Assembly (NCBI GenBank): GCA_910587095.1
Contig: CAJUMJ010000048.1
Span: 45,942 to 109,941, forward strand
Source of the DNA: an uncultured Lachnospiraceae bacterium
GTDB taxonomy: Bacteria > Bacillota > Clostridia > Lachnospirales > Lachnospiraceae
Reading direction: 5' to 3'
DNA length: 64,000 nucleotides
The notes under the pieces are model-generated. The model saw nothing but the letters and a program-made list of their open reading frames with translations. It ran no database searches and was not told the origin of the DNA. Position numbers and translations under genes: made by a program. Each line of letters begins with the position of its first letter. Position 1 is the stretch's first letter. Positions 17,005 through 25,483 of this stretch are shown here, one piece after another.

Positions 17005-17828
17005 ATAAGAGAAAAAATTTATTTTATCAAATCATATGCATCGTGACCGGAATTGTACTGATCCTGCCGATTATTTACGCAATCAACATTTCGTTTATGC
17101 CGCAGGATGAGATACTGACGACCAAGCTTCACTTTTTCCCGAGCAAATTGGCATACCTGGAAAATTACAAGATTGTGTTTATGCACACGAGGATCTTGCG
17201 ATTCATGTGGAACTCGCTTGTTATGGCCGGTATTTCCAGTATTGTGAGGGTGATCATAGCAAGTCTGGCGGCTTTCTCCTTTTCCTTCTTTGAATACCGG
17301 GGAAAGAAGCTGCTGTTCGCGCTGGTCGTGGGAAGCATGATTATCCCCGCTGACGTGCTGGTTGTGCAAAACTACTTTACGACGGCGGAGCTTGGACTGA
17401 TCAATACATATCTGGGTATGATGGTAGTATTCTTCATCTCAGGTATCAACATTTTCGTCATGCGCCAGAATTTCCTGTCCTATTCCGTCAGTCTAAAGGA
17501 GGCGTCGCAGGTGGACGGATGTACGAACTTCAAGTTCTACAGGAAGATTTTAATGCCCAGCAATATTCCGGTGATCACGACCGTATTTATCTCTTCCTTT
17601 GTGGGAACCTGGAATACTTACCTGTGGCCGTTGCTTGTGACAAACACGGATGCGATGCGCACGGCCCAGGTTGCTGTAACCATGCTGAACAACAATGAGG
17701 GCAGCAATTACGGCGTGGGCGCCGTGATGGCGGCGGCGGTAGTGATCTTAGTGCCTTCGGTGGCGGTATTCCTGTTATTCCAGCGCAAGATTGTGGGCGG
17801 CGTGATGGCAGGTGCGGTAAAAGGATAA
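17001..17828 (+). CDS. CUT1-type ABC permease (MalG-like)
   Basis: A 275-residue permease partner with six predicted helices. The EAA loop reads SLKEASQVDGCTNFKFYRKI, and the C-terminus FQRKIVGGVMAGAVKG is typical of MalG-type subunits. Translation begins with TTG at 17001, overlapping the previous stop (TTGA), with AAGGAAGG about 10 nt upstream. No ATPase gene occurs in this operon; MsmK/UgpC-type ATPases shared between CUT1 systems are established in Gram-positives, and one is encoded at 42663-43772. Confidence 0.9.
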   Translation: MNKRKNLFYQIICIVTGIVLILPIIYAINISFMPQDEILTTKLHFFPSKLAYLENYKIVFMHTRILRFMWNSLVMAGISSIVRVIIASLAAFSFSFFEYRGKKLLFALVVGSMIIPADVLVVQNYFTTAELGLINTYLGMMVVFFISGINIFVMRQNFLSYSVSLKEASQVDGCTNFKFYRKILMPSNIPVITTVFISSFVGTWNTYLWPLLVTNTDAMRTAQVAVTMLNNNEGSNYGVGAVMAAAVVILVPSVAVFLLFQRKIVGGVMAGAVKG

Positions 17829-17871
17829 AACGGAACATAAAATTTCACTTATGAAAAGAAAGGAAGAAGAG

Positions 17872-19257
17872 ATGAAAAAACTATTGGCATTATTGTTATG
17901 TGGCGCGATGGTGATTGGAACCACAGCCTGCGGCGGTGCGGATTCTACGCAGTCAGGCGGGTCTGCGGATCAGAAAGCCGGTGATTCCGGTTCGCAGCAG
18001 GCGAGCGGGGATACAACGGAAGTGGTATTCTGGCACAGCTTTTCGGGAGCTACGGAGGCAGCGCTGACTTCTATCATCAACGAGTACAATGAGGGCAGAG
18101 GAAAAGACAAAGGCATTCATGTAGAGCTTGTGTATCAGGGATATGAGGGCACGGATAAGGTGATGCTCGCTTACCAGACAAAGGACTACGAGAACGCGCC
18201 GGATATCAATGTGGGACTGACTTCCACAATTCCGGCGGTGATGGACATGGGCTGGACGGTCAATGTAGAAGAGTTTATGAACGACGGGGAGTCCGAGGTG
18301 ACAAGGGACAGTTTTTATGAGCCTTTGCAGCAGGCGTGTACTTATGAGGGACAGATGGTAGCGGTTCCTTTCTCCAACTCCATACCGCTTCTGTATTACA
18401 ACAAGGAGATGCTGGAGGAAGCCGGTTTTGACAAGGCGCCGGAAACCATGGATGAACTGGCGGATTACGTCACGGCGCTGACGGTGAAAGAGGGAGACGA
18501 GGTAAGTCGTCACGGACTGAACATGCAGGTGAAGAGATACCAGCTCGTAGAGTTCTGCGTCAGCCAGGGAGAGGTAAGCTTCTTTGGCGATAACCAGGGC
18601 GGAAGAGAGGCGCCGATGACAAAGATTGTAGCGGGAGACGACGGGACGCTCAAGACATTTTTGGAAAAACTGCAGGCGCTTTTGGACACGGGCGGTTATA
18701 AATATGTGGAAGACAATATCAATGAGGAATTTGCGCAAGGACTGTCGGCGATGGTTATTATGTCTTCCTCCCGTATGGGAACGCTGGACGAGCTGATGCC
18801 CGGCCAATATATGACGGCGTATCTGCCGAAGGTAAATGCGGATGACGCAGGCGGAGCCGCAGTAGGCGGAAGCTGCCTGAACATTTTCAACAGGGATGAC
18901 GATGAGCGCGCAAAGGCGGCATGGGATGTCGTACAGTACTGCGTATCTCCGAAGAGCCAGTATACCTTCTCCACCGCTTCCGGTTATATTCCGGTGAACA
19001 AGGGATGTGAAGATTTGGATGAGATGAAGAAGTATTATGAGGAAAACCCGCAGTATAAGGTTGCGCTGGATCAGATGAAGGAGGCAAATCCTCTTTCCCA
19101 GGAGCCTCTCGACTTGACATACAATGAAATTAACGGCATTATCACAGAAATCATGCTGGAGTTCTGCCAGGGCAACTTGAGCGTGGATGAGACTGTCGAT
19201 AAGATCGTGCAGCAGTGTAACGACGCGCTGGATGAATATCATTCGGTGAACGGGTAG
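17872..19257 (+). CDS. ABC transporter substrate-binding lipoprotein (CUT1)
   Basis: A 461-residue extracellular binding protein. The signal peptide is MKKLLALLLCGAMVIG with lipobox TTAC (Cys about residue 20), then a Gly/Ser/Gln-rich linker. The fold signature of family 1 sugar-binding proteins is present: VVFWHSFSGATE at the mature start, VAVPFSNSIPLLYYNKEML in the first lobe and AAWDVVQYCVSPKSQ near the end. I chose ATG 17872 over 17851 because AGGAAGAAGAG precedes it and the signal peptide starts there. A stable intercistronic hairpin follows, which often protects binding-protein mRNA. Confidence 0.9.
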   Translation: MKKLLALLLCGAMVIGTTACGGADSTQSGGSADQKAGDSGSQQASGDTTEVVFWHSFSGATEAALTSIINEYNEGRGKDKGIHVELVYQGYEGTDKVMLAYQTKDYENAPDINVGLTSTIPAVMDMGWTVNVEEFMNDGESEVTRDSFYEPLQQACTYEGQMVAVPFSNSIPLLYYNKEMLEEAGFDKAPETMDELADYVTALTVKEGDEVSRHGLNMQVKRYQLVEFCVSQGEVSFFGDNQGGREAPMTKIVAGDDGTLKTFLEKLQALLDTGGYKYVEDNINEEFAQGLSAMVIMSSSRMGTLDELMPGQYMTAYLPKVNADDAGGAAVGGSCLNIFNRDDDERAKAAWDVVQYCVSPKSQYTFSTASGYIPVNKGCEDLDEMKKYYEENPQYKVALDQMKEANPLSQEPLDLTYNEINGIITEIMLEFCQGNLSVDETVDKIVQQCNDALDEYHSVNG

Positions 19258-19275
19258 ACAGGATCCCTATACCAG

Positions 19276-19309
19276 CAGCGCACCGAACCTGTCAGGGGAC
19301 CGTGCGCTG
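19276..19309 (+). promoter_or_regulatory. Intercistronic hairpin after the binding-protein gene
   Basis: A perfect 8-bp stem, CAGCGCAC with GTGCGCTG, closes an 18-nt loop between the binding-protein gene and the next gene. No T-run follows. Such hairpins commonly raise binding-protein levels over the rest of an ABC operon by blocking 3' decay; that role is inferred here. Confidence 0.5.
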
Positions 19310-19341
19310 TATGGATATACGGGACGGAAAGGGGGCATGGC

Positions 19342-21024
19342 GTGAGACACGGAAATATTAAATTGGTGGTTACGGACCTGGATGATACGTTGCTATCGCC
19401 GGAGAAAGAAATATCTCAGGAGGCGGTCAGCCTGATCGAGGAGCTGGAAACGTCGGGCATACGGTTTACCTTTATCACAGGACGCCCTGCATATGCCGTT
19501 AAACGATTTGCCGAGAAGGTAAAAATCACCGCGCCCATCGTAAGCTGTAACGGCGCAGTCGTCTATGACTGGGAGACGGGGCGGATTTTAAAGGACATTC
19601 CGATGAGAATGGAAGGCGTCGAAACGATTTTAAGCCGTGCTGCGGAAATAGGGTTGACTGCATTGGTCTACGCCGGTGGCGTGGAGTATGCGCTGTCGGA
19701 GACAAACTGGACGAGGATACGCAAGGAAGCGGGAAGGGAACTTCCCATCACCGATGTGGAGAGCATCAGAAAAAGCGGGGATCCGGTTTATAAGGTGAAT
19801 ATTATGGCGGACGGGAACGAGGAGGCGTTCGCGTCCCTGAAAGACCAGATTTGCGAGCTGAGAGACAGGTATTGTATCGCACTGTACGGAAACAGCGGAT
19901 GTGAGATCGTGGACAAGCATGTGAACAAAAGAGAAGGGCTTGCCGAGCTTTGCGAAGTGTGCGGTATTGATATGGAGAATGTGCTGGCGGTTGGAGATAA
20001 TGCGAACGACCAGGAAATGCTCAGGGCAGCGGGGATCGGAGCGGTTGTGGCAAACGGAACCGAGGAGACGAAGGCGTGTGCGGATTATGTGTGTGATGCA
20101 GGGTATACGGCGGGCGTCGTGGAGGCGATAAGGAAGTTTGCGGCAAAGGAGTCGGGACTGAAATTATCGACATCGACAAACATTTATTTTGAGCGCAAAG
20201 ACGGCGACTTGATTCCTGTGGATGAGACGATGAGACAATGCGCGGCGGCAGGATTTCGGTATCTTGATTTTGGCTTTGCGGAGCTGGCGCTTGCATCAAA
20301 ACGTTTTTCAGGACAAGAATGGCGCGAGGAGATACAGGAGTACATAGACCTCGCGGAACAATTGGGATTACGGTTTGTCCAGGCGCATGCGACCATTTTC
20401 GACTATTGCAACAAAGACGAGGAATACGGGAAGAAGGAAGAACTGTTTTGGCGCAGCATTCAGGGGGCCGGAATGATGAAAGTCCCGTGGCTGGTAATCC
20501 ACCCTTCCAGCTACCTTGTAGACGGCAGGATCCATCCGGATACGCATCAGAAAAATGTGGCATTTTTGAGAAGATACGCCGATATTGCGGCAAAAGAGGG
20601 AATCGGCCTTGCGGTGGAAAATATGTGGGGCAGGACAAAGGCAGGCGAAAAGCCTTACTGCCTGGAACCGGATGAATTGCTCAGACTGATGGAAGATGTG
20701 AATCGTGAAAATGTGAAGGTGTGCTGGGACGTCGAGCACGGCAGCATTGAAAAGCTGGATCAGAGAAAAGCGCTTCATATGCTGAAAGATCATATTGTTG
20801 CAACTCATATTTCCGATGAGGCAGGTGTGGAGAGTATCCATATTCTTCCTTATTTGGGAAATGCCGACTGGGATGAGATTTTAGGGGCACTTTCGGAGAT
20901 CAATTACAGAGGCGTATTTAATTTTGAAATTCAGCATTATCTTCCGGGCGTGCCAAAGGAGCTGGTGCCTCTGGCCATGCGGCTTGCCTATGAAGTCGGC
21001 ATGCAGATGGCAGATAGGGTGTAG
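19342..21024 (+). CDS. Fusion: Cof-type HAD phosphatase + sugar-isomerase/epimerase TIM barrel
   Basis: A 560-residue two-domain enzyme. Residues 1-270 are a Cof/HAD-IIB hydrolase with nucleophile motif TDLDDT (Asp12, Asp14), motif II FITGRP, the Lys of VNKREGL and motif III GDNANDQEM near 218-226. Residues about 275-560 are a xylose-isomerase-like/AP-endonuclease-2 TIM barrel with candidate metal ligands in QAHA (350), AVENMW (Glu425), CWDVEHG (463-466), ATHISD (489) and FNFEIQHY (529). GTG 19342 follows GAAAGGGGG. The two active sites suggest coupled dephosphorylation and isomerisation or epimerisation of a sugar phosphate. I see no frameshift: it is one continuous frame. The exact substrate is unknown. 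Confidence 0.85.
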   Translation: MRHGNIKLVVTDLDDTLLSPEKEISQEAVSLIEELETSGIRFTFITGRPAYAVKRFAEKVKITAPIVSCNGAVVYDWETGRILKDIPMRMEGVETILSRAAEIGLTALVYAGGVEYALSETNWTRIRKEAGRELPITDVESIRKSGDPVYKVNIMADGNEEAFASLKDQICELRDRYCIALYGNSGCEIVDKHVNKREGLAELCEVCGIDMENVLAVGDNANDQEMLRAAGIGAVVANGTEETKACADYVCDAGYTAGVVEAIRKFAAKESGLKLSTSTNIYFERKDGDLIPVDETMRQCAAAGFRYLDFGFAELALASKRFSGQEWREEIQEYIDLAEQLGLRFVQAHATIFDYCNKDEEYGKKEELFWRSIQGAGMMKVPWLVIHPSSYLVDGRIHPDTHQKNVAFLRRYADIAAKEGIGLAVENMWGRTKAGEKPYCLEPDELLRLMEDVNRENVKVCWDVEHGSIEKLDQRKALHMLKDHIVATHISDEAGVESIHILPYLGNADWDEILGALSEINYRGVFNFEIQHYLPGVPKELVPLAMRLAYEVGMQMADRV

Positions 21025-21040
21025 ACTGCTGGAGGAGAAC

Positions 21041-21781
21041 ATGAACGATTTTTTAAACTTTATCGGAATGATCGGGGTCGGCGAATGGCATCAGACTGTG
21101 GTGGGGATTATAAGGATTTTGCTGGCGGCTGTCCTGGGATCGATTATCGGTTTGGAACGCGGGCGAAAACACAGGCCGGCGGGCGTCAGGACGCATACGT
21201 TAGTCTGTGTGGCGTCGGCGCTTGTTATGGTTACCAACGAACAGTTGATGCTCGCTCACGGCACGGGCGATCCGGTCAGAATGGGAGCGCAGGTGATCAG
21301 CGGCATTGGCTTTTTGGGAGCGGGTACTATTTTGACGGACAGGCAGAACCGGATCAAGGGACTTACCACGGCGGCGGGCTTATGGGCCAGCGCATGTATC
21401 GGCCTTGCGGTTGGCGGCGGTTTTTATATCGGAGGAATTGTCGCGGCGATTCTCATTTTGGTGATCTTTACAAAGCTTGTCGATGTAGAGCAGCATTTGG
21501 TCTTAAGGAGCCGCGTGATGGATTTAAACGTATCTTTTGACAGTGCCAAAAATATGAATAACTTTATCAGTGAGATTACGAGTCACGATTGCAGTATTCT
21601 TTCTTTTTCCTACATAGACATGGACGAGGAACTGCAAACCATGGTGGAAAAAGGTGAAATTGTACTGAAAAAGGTTGTCAGTGTGAATCTGCATATTTTA
21701 CTGCCGGTTAAAAATTATCATTCCGAGATATTAAAAATTCTGGAAAACAGCAAAGGAATGATTCGGATGGAGGAATTGTGA
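21041..21781 (+). CDS. MgtC/SapB family membrane protein
   Basis: A 246-residue protein with about five N-terminal membrane segments and a cytoplasmic ACT-like C-terminal domain. The family motif GLERGRKHRPAGVRTHTLV near residue 40, followed by GAQVISGIGFLGAGTI, is diagnostic. MgtC proteins affect magnesium, phosphate and membrane-energy balance rather than transporting Mg directly. Start ATG 21041 follows GGAGGAG, and the gap from the fusion gene is only 16 bp. Its presence in a nucleoside operon is unusual; a link through phosphate release is possible but speculative. Confidence 0.9.
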   Translation: MNDFLNFIGMIGVGEWHQTVVGIIRILLAAVLGSIIGLERGRKHRPAGVRTHTLVCVASALVMVTNEQLMLAHGTGDPVRMGAQVISGIGFLGAGTILTDRQNRIKGLTTAAGLWASACIGLAVGGGFYIGGIVAAILILVIFTKLVDVEQHLVLRSRVMDLNVSFDSAKNMNNFISEITSHDCSILSFSYIDMDEELQTMVEKGEIVLKKVVSVNLHILLPVKNYHSEILKILENSKGMIRMEEL

Positions 21782-21797
21782 CGAAAGGGAGGTATTC

Positions 21798-22799
21798 TTG
21801 CACAAAGAAGAATTAAAGAATTTTCCGAAGGTAGAACTGCACTGTCATTTGGACGGATCGCTCGGGGAAGAGGCGCTAAGGAAGATTGTCCGCGAGGAGG
21901 GGAACAAGGTGGAGTCCTTGCTGAACCGTATGAGAGTGAGAAGGGCGGGGACGGATCTTGCGAACTATCTGTCCTGCTTTGAGAGTGCGATGCCCTTTTT
22001 GCAGTCGAAACAAAATCTCCGGATAGCGGCGTACGACGCGGTAAGGCAGGCGGCGCAGGAGCACGTGATTTATATGGAAGTGCGGTTTGCGCCTATGTAT
22101 CACGGACGGGAAGGGATGACGCAGAAGGAGGCGGTTTGGGCTGTTTTGCAAGGGCTGGAGACGGCGGAAAGAGATTTTGGCGTCAAAAGCCGTCTGCTCC
22201 TATGCATGATGCGCGGAAAGCCGGAGGAGCAGAACGGAGAAACACTGTCCTGTGCCATAAAAATGCGGGAGTATGGAGTGGCCGGCGTCGATCTGGCCGG
22301 AAATGAGGCGGCATATCCGCCGCAGCTTTACAAAAGCCTCTTCCAAAAAGCGCGAGAGAGCCATATACCGTTTACGATCCATGCGGGAGAATGCGGCAGC
22401 AGCGCAAATGTCCGGATGTCCATTGAAATGGGAGCGGCGCGTATCGGACATGGGGTTGCGATCGCGGATGACGAGGAGACAAAAGCAATCTGCAAAAAAA
22501 AAGGGATTGCGTTGGAAATGTGTCCGGTCAGCAACTTGCAGACAGGGGCGGTGAAGGAGCTTTCGCAATATCCGTGGGCGAAGTTTTGGTCGGAGGGAGT
22601 CCCGGTTACGATTAATACAGATAACCGCACCGTATCGGACACTACGCTGGTCAGGGAATGGCAGACACTGGAGGGAGCCTTCGGGCCTTTTGACCGGGAG
22701 ATTCTTGCGCAGGCGGCAGACCATGCCATTGACGTAGCGTTTCTGCCCATGGAAGAGAAGGAGAAACTGAAAAAGGAGCTTCGGGAAAAAACACGCTGA
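21798..22799 (+). CDS. add: Adenosine deaminase
   Basis: A 333-residue zinc enzyme that converts adenosine to inosine. Motifs in order: zinc ligands VELHCHLDGSL, IHAGECG with catalytic His/Glu near residue 197, RIGHGV, EMCPVSNLQT, and the metal-site INTDNRTVSDT. TTG 21798 follows AAAGGGAGGT. It ends the operon before a strong hairpin. By making inosine it links adenosine uptake to the nucleoside hydrolase here and to the 6-oxopurine-specific PNP at 5979-6800. Confidence 0.95.
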   Translation: MHKEELKNFPKVELHCHLDGSLGEEALRKIVREEGNKVESLLNRMRVRRAGTDLANYLSCFESAMPFLQSKQNLRIAAYDAVRQAAQEHVIYMEVRFAPMYHGREGMTQKEAVWAVLQGLETAERDFGVKSRLLLCMMRGKPEEQNGETLSCAIKMREYGVAGVDLAGNEAAYPPQLYKSLFQKARESHIPFTIHAGECGSSANVRMSIEMGAARIGHGVAIADDEETKAICKKKGIALEMCPVSNLQTGAVKELSQYPWAKFWSEGVPVTINTDNRTVSDTTLVREWQTLEGAFGPFDREILAQAADHAIDVAFLPMEEKEKLKKELREKTR

Positions 22800-22815
22800 T
22801 GTTATTATAGGAAAG

Positions 22816-22855
22816 AGAAATGCCGTTCGTCCGCTTTGCGGCCGGCGGCATTTCT
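22816..22855 (+). terminator. Terminator of the second nucleoside operon
   Basis: A perfect 10-bp stem, AGAAATGCCG with CGGCATTTCT, starts 17 nt after the adenosine deaminase stop. A short T-rich stretch follows. It separates this operon from the HD-GYP gene, which has its own promoter-like sequence. Confidence 0.7.
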
Positions 22856-22883
22856 TGTGTATCGGAAGAAAGTAAAAAAAGTG

Positions 22884-22912
22884 GGGACAAAATTGTAATT
22901 TAATGTTAGAAT
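22884..22912 (+). promoter_or_regulatory. Candidate promoter of the HD-GYP gene
   Basis: GGGACA (22884-22889) and TAGAAT (22907-22912) are spaced by 17 bp, about 30 nt upstream of the coding start. The -35 matches only at the last four bases, so strength is uncertain. Confidence 0.45.
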
Positions 22913-22942
22913 ACCCTTATATGCAGGAAAGGGTCAATCGAA

Positions 22943-24214
22943 ATGAGTGTGATCAGCAGCAAGGATGTCAATGAAATTATTCGGAAAACGCTAAGTATCA
23001 TTAACAGTAAGATTATGAACCATGGGGAGATCACCGGTTATATCTTATATAAGATGATGGAGTATGAGAATACTTACGCGGAACAGAATTACACGGAGCA
23101 GGAACTGGTGGACTACACGATGCTCGGCATTCTGCATGACATTGGCCTTTATAAAGAGGAAAATATCAAAAATGTGTCGGACTTTGAGACAAAAAACCTC
23201 TGGTCGCATTCCATTTACGGCTTTCTCTTTTTGAAATACTTGTCCCCCATAGGCGACAGAGCGGAAATCGTGCTTTACCATCACCTGGATTATAGCCTTT
23301 ACAGCATGATACAGAGTCGTTACATGCATGTCATTGAGCTTCTAAACATGGCGGATAAGATGGATACGGCTTTGCATTTGAAGGAGGAGAAGCTGGAACC
23401 GGATTATTTTACGAAGTACCGTAACATTAAATTTTCCGGCGCGGCGATGGATCTTTTTCAAAAAGCGGAAAAGCATTATGGAATTATGGAAAATCTTGTG
23501 AGCGGCAAGTACCGAGAGGAACTGAATGTGCTTCTGGCGAAACGCGCCTTTTCCGAACAGTATAAAAAGGGCTTTCTGGAAATGCTGGTCTACACAATCG
23601 ATTTCAGAAGCGAACACACGGTAATCCATACGCTGGCGACGGTGAACTTTGCGCAGCAGCTTGGCAGACTTTCACATGTTTCGGGAAAGGACCTCCGGGA
23701 TCTTTACTACGGCGCGCTGCTTCACGATCTCGGAAAGATTGCGATTCCGTTACACATTCTGGAATCTACGGGTAGGCTGGACGATGATGAGATGAAGGTG
23801 ATGAAAGCCCATGTGCGGATTACCGAAATGATTCTGGAGGGAGTAGTGGATGACGATGTTTTGCAGATTGCGGTCAGACACCACGAGAAACTGGACGGGA
23901 CGGGCTATCACAAGGGACTTTCGGCGGAGGATATGACCCTTCCCCAGCAGATCATCGCGGTGGCGGATATTTTGAGCGCGCTCTACGGCAAACGCAGCTA
24001 TAAGGAGGCTTTCAGTAAGGAGAAAATTCTCGGTATTATGAATTCCGATGCGGGCGGCGGCAAGATTAACGCAAGCGTAGTGGCAATTCTTGAAAAGAAT
24101 TATGACGGTATTATCGCGGAATTTGAGAAGGAGAAAGAAAGTACCATCGGACTGTACCTGAAAATTAAGGAACAGTACGCAATTATGATTGAACGGTTTA
24201 AACGGTTTGATTAA
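22943..24214 (+). CDS. HD-GYP phosphodiesterase-like protein with two HD domains
   Basis: A 423-residue cytoplasmic protein with tandem HD-superfamily metal phosphohydrolase domains. The first, residues 1-215, shows ILHDIGLY and VLYHHLDY. The second, residues 220-400, is a recognisable HD-GYP with LLHDLGKIAIP, HVRITEMIL and RHHEKLDGTGYHKGL, the GYP-region residues being G-T-G-Y. HD-GYP enzymes hydrolyse cyclic dinucleotides such as c-di-GMP. There is no receiver or membrane domain, so the first HD domain may be regulatory. It seems monocistronic or paired with the ferredoxin gene 30 bp downstream. Confidence 0.85.
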   Translation: MSVISSKDVNEIIRKTLSIINSKIMNHGEITGYILYKMMEYENTYAEQNYTEQELVDYTMLGILHDIGLYKEENIKNVSDFETKNLWSHSIYGFLFLKYLSPIGDRAEIVLYHHLDYSLYSMIQSRYMHVIELLNMADKMDTALHLKEEKLEPDYFTKYRNIKFSGAAMDLFQKAEKHYGIMENLVSGKYREELNVLLAKRAFSEQYKKGFLEMLVYTIDFRSEHTVIHTLATVNFAQQLGRLSHVSGKDLRDLYYGALLHDLGKIAIPLHILESTGRLDDDEMKVMKAHVRITEMILEGVVDDDVLQIAVRHHEKLDGTGYHKGLSAEDMTLPQQIIAVADILSALYGKRSYKEAFSKEKILGIMNSDAGGGKINASVVAILEKNYDGIIAEFEKEKESTIGLYLKIKEQYAIMIERFKRFD

Positions 24215-24244
24215 ACGACGGCAAAGATAGGAGGATCATATTAC

Positions 24245-25363
24245 ATGGAACAGGCAAAAGTTTATTTTACTAATTTTAAGGCGACGGCGCATGAAAATTT
24301 GCTGCAAAAGCTCCATCGCCTGATGAAGACGGCCGGCTTTGAGAGCATTGATTTTGCGGACAAGTACGCGGCCATCAAGATTCATTTCGGTGAGTACGGG
24401 AATCTGGCGTTTTTGCGCCCGAACTATGCGAGAGTGGTGGCGGATTATGTGAAGGAGCTGGGCGGAAAGCCCTACCTGACAGACTGTAATACTCTCTATG
24501 TGGGCAGCAGGAAAAACGCGTTGGATCATTTGGAGACAGCCTATGTGAACGGGTTTTCTCCCTATCAGACGGGATGCCATGTCATCATCGGAGACGGCCT
24601 CAAGGGCACGGACGAGACGTTGGTGCCAATTGACGGAGAGTATGTGAAAGAGGCGAAAATAGGCCACGCGGTCATGGATGCGGATGTGTTTATTTCACTG
24701 ACTCATTTTAAGGGCCACGAGATGGCCGGATTTGGCGGCGCGTTAAAAAATATCGGTATGGGTTGCGGCTCCAGAGCGGGCAAGATGGAGCAGCACTGCG
24801 ACGGCAAGCCGGAGGTGGATCCGTCCCTATGTATCGGATGCGGTGCCTGCGACAGAATTTGCGCCCATGGCGCGCCTGTCATTGAGGGCGGCAAGGCGCA
24901 TATCGACCATGACAAATGTGTGGGTTGCGGCCGGTGTCTGGCGGTTTGTCCGAAGGATGCGATTTCCGCGAGCTTTGAGGATTCAATCGCGATGTTAAAT
25001 TATAAAATGGCGGAGTATGCGTGGGCAGTGTGTAAGGACAGACCATGCTTCCACGTATCTCTGATTTGCGATGTGTCGCCGGATTGCGACTGCCATGCGG
25101 AAAACGATATACCGATTATCCCCAATGTGGGAATGCTGGCGTCCTTCGACCCGGTGGCGTTAGATCAGGCTTGTGCCGATTTGTGCAATAAGATGACTCC
25201 GGTCGAGGGGAGCGTGCTGAGCGAAAACCTGCATAAGCACGGCAACGAGGACGGACACGATCATTTCTTTATGACACACCCGGATACAGAGTGGAAATCT
25301 TGCATCTCCCATGCGGTGAAGCTCGGTTTGGGGACGGATCAGTATGAGCTGGTGACGATCTAA
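24245..25363 (+). CDS. DUF362 protein with two 4Fe-4S clusters
   Basis: A 372-residue protein. The N-terminal 190 residues match DUF362 (IKIHFGEYGN; SLTHFKGHEMAGFGGALKNIG). A ferredoxin module near residues 195-245 carries CIGCGACDRIC and CVGCGRCLAVCPKDAI, two clear 4Fe-4S binding patterns. A C-terminal region of about 120 residues completes the family. Such proteins are common in anaerobes and thought to take part in electron transfer; the partner is not known. AGGAGG precedes the start. The gene ends at a long hairpin shared with the convergent glutamate-synthase-like gene. Confidence 0.88.
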   Translation: MEQAKVYFTNFKATAHENLLQKLHRLMKTAGFESIDFADKYAAIKIHFGEYGNLAFLRPNYARVVADYVKELGGKPYLTDCNTLYVGSRKNALDHLETAYVNGFSPYQTGCHVIIGDGLKGTDETLVPIDGEYVKEAKIGHAVMDADVFISLTHFKGHEMAGFGGALKNIGMGCGSRAGKMEQHCDGKPEVDPSLCIGCGACDRICAHGAPVIEGGKAHIDHDKCVGCGRCLAVCPKDAISASFEDSIAMLNYKMAEYAWAVCKDRPCFHVSLICDVSPDCDCHAENDIPIIPNVGMLASFDPVALDQACADLCNKMTPVEGSVLSENLHKHGNEDGHDHFFMTHPDTEWKSCISHAVKLGLGTDQYELVTI

Positions 25364-25394
25364 GAGCAAAAAGAGAGGAAAATAAAGGAAAATA

Positions 25395-25445
25395 GAAACG
25401 ACCTTTAACTGTCAGACGTTTGGTCTGCCAGTTGGAGGTCGTTTC
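25395..25445. terminator. Long bidirectional hairpin terminator
   Basis: A 51-nt imperfect inverted repeat begins GAAACGACCT and ends AGGTCGTTTC, with inner arms CAGAC/GTCTG. It lies between two convergent genes (DUF362 and the rubredoxin-glutamate synthase) and probably ends both transcripts. Confidence 0.75.
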
Positions 25446-25483
25446 CGTTTCGGGCTATAGTATGGTTATGCGCTGACCGGAGA

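Noticed and set aside
17953..19242. Long open frame on the minus strand inside the binding-protein gene
   Set aside because: It is antisense to a convincing lipoprotein gene, has no family motif, and its Leu/His/Arg-rich composition is typical of a shadow frame.
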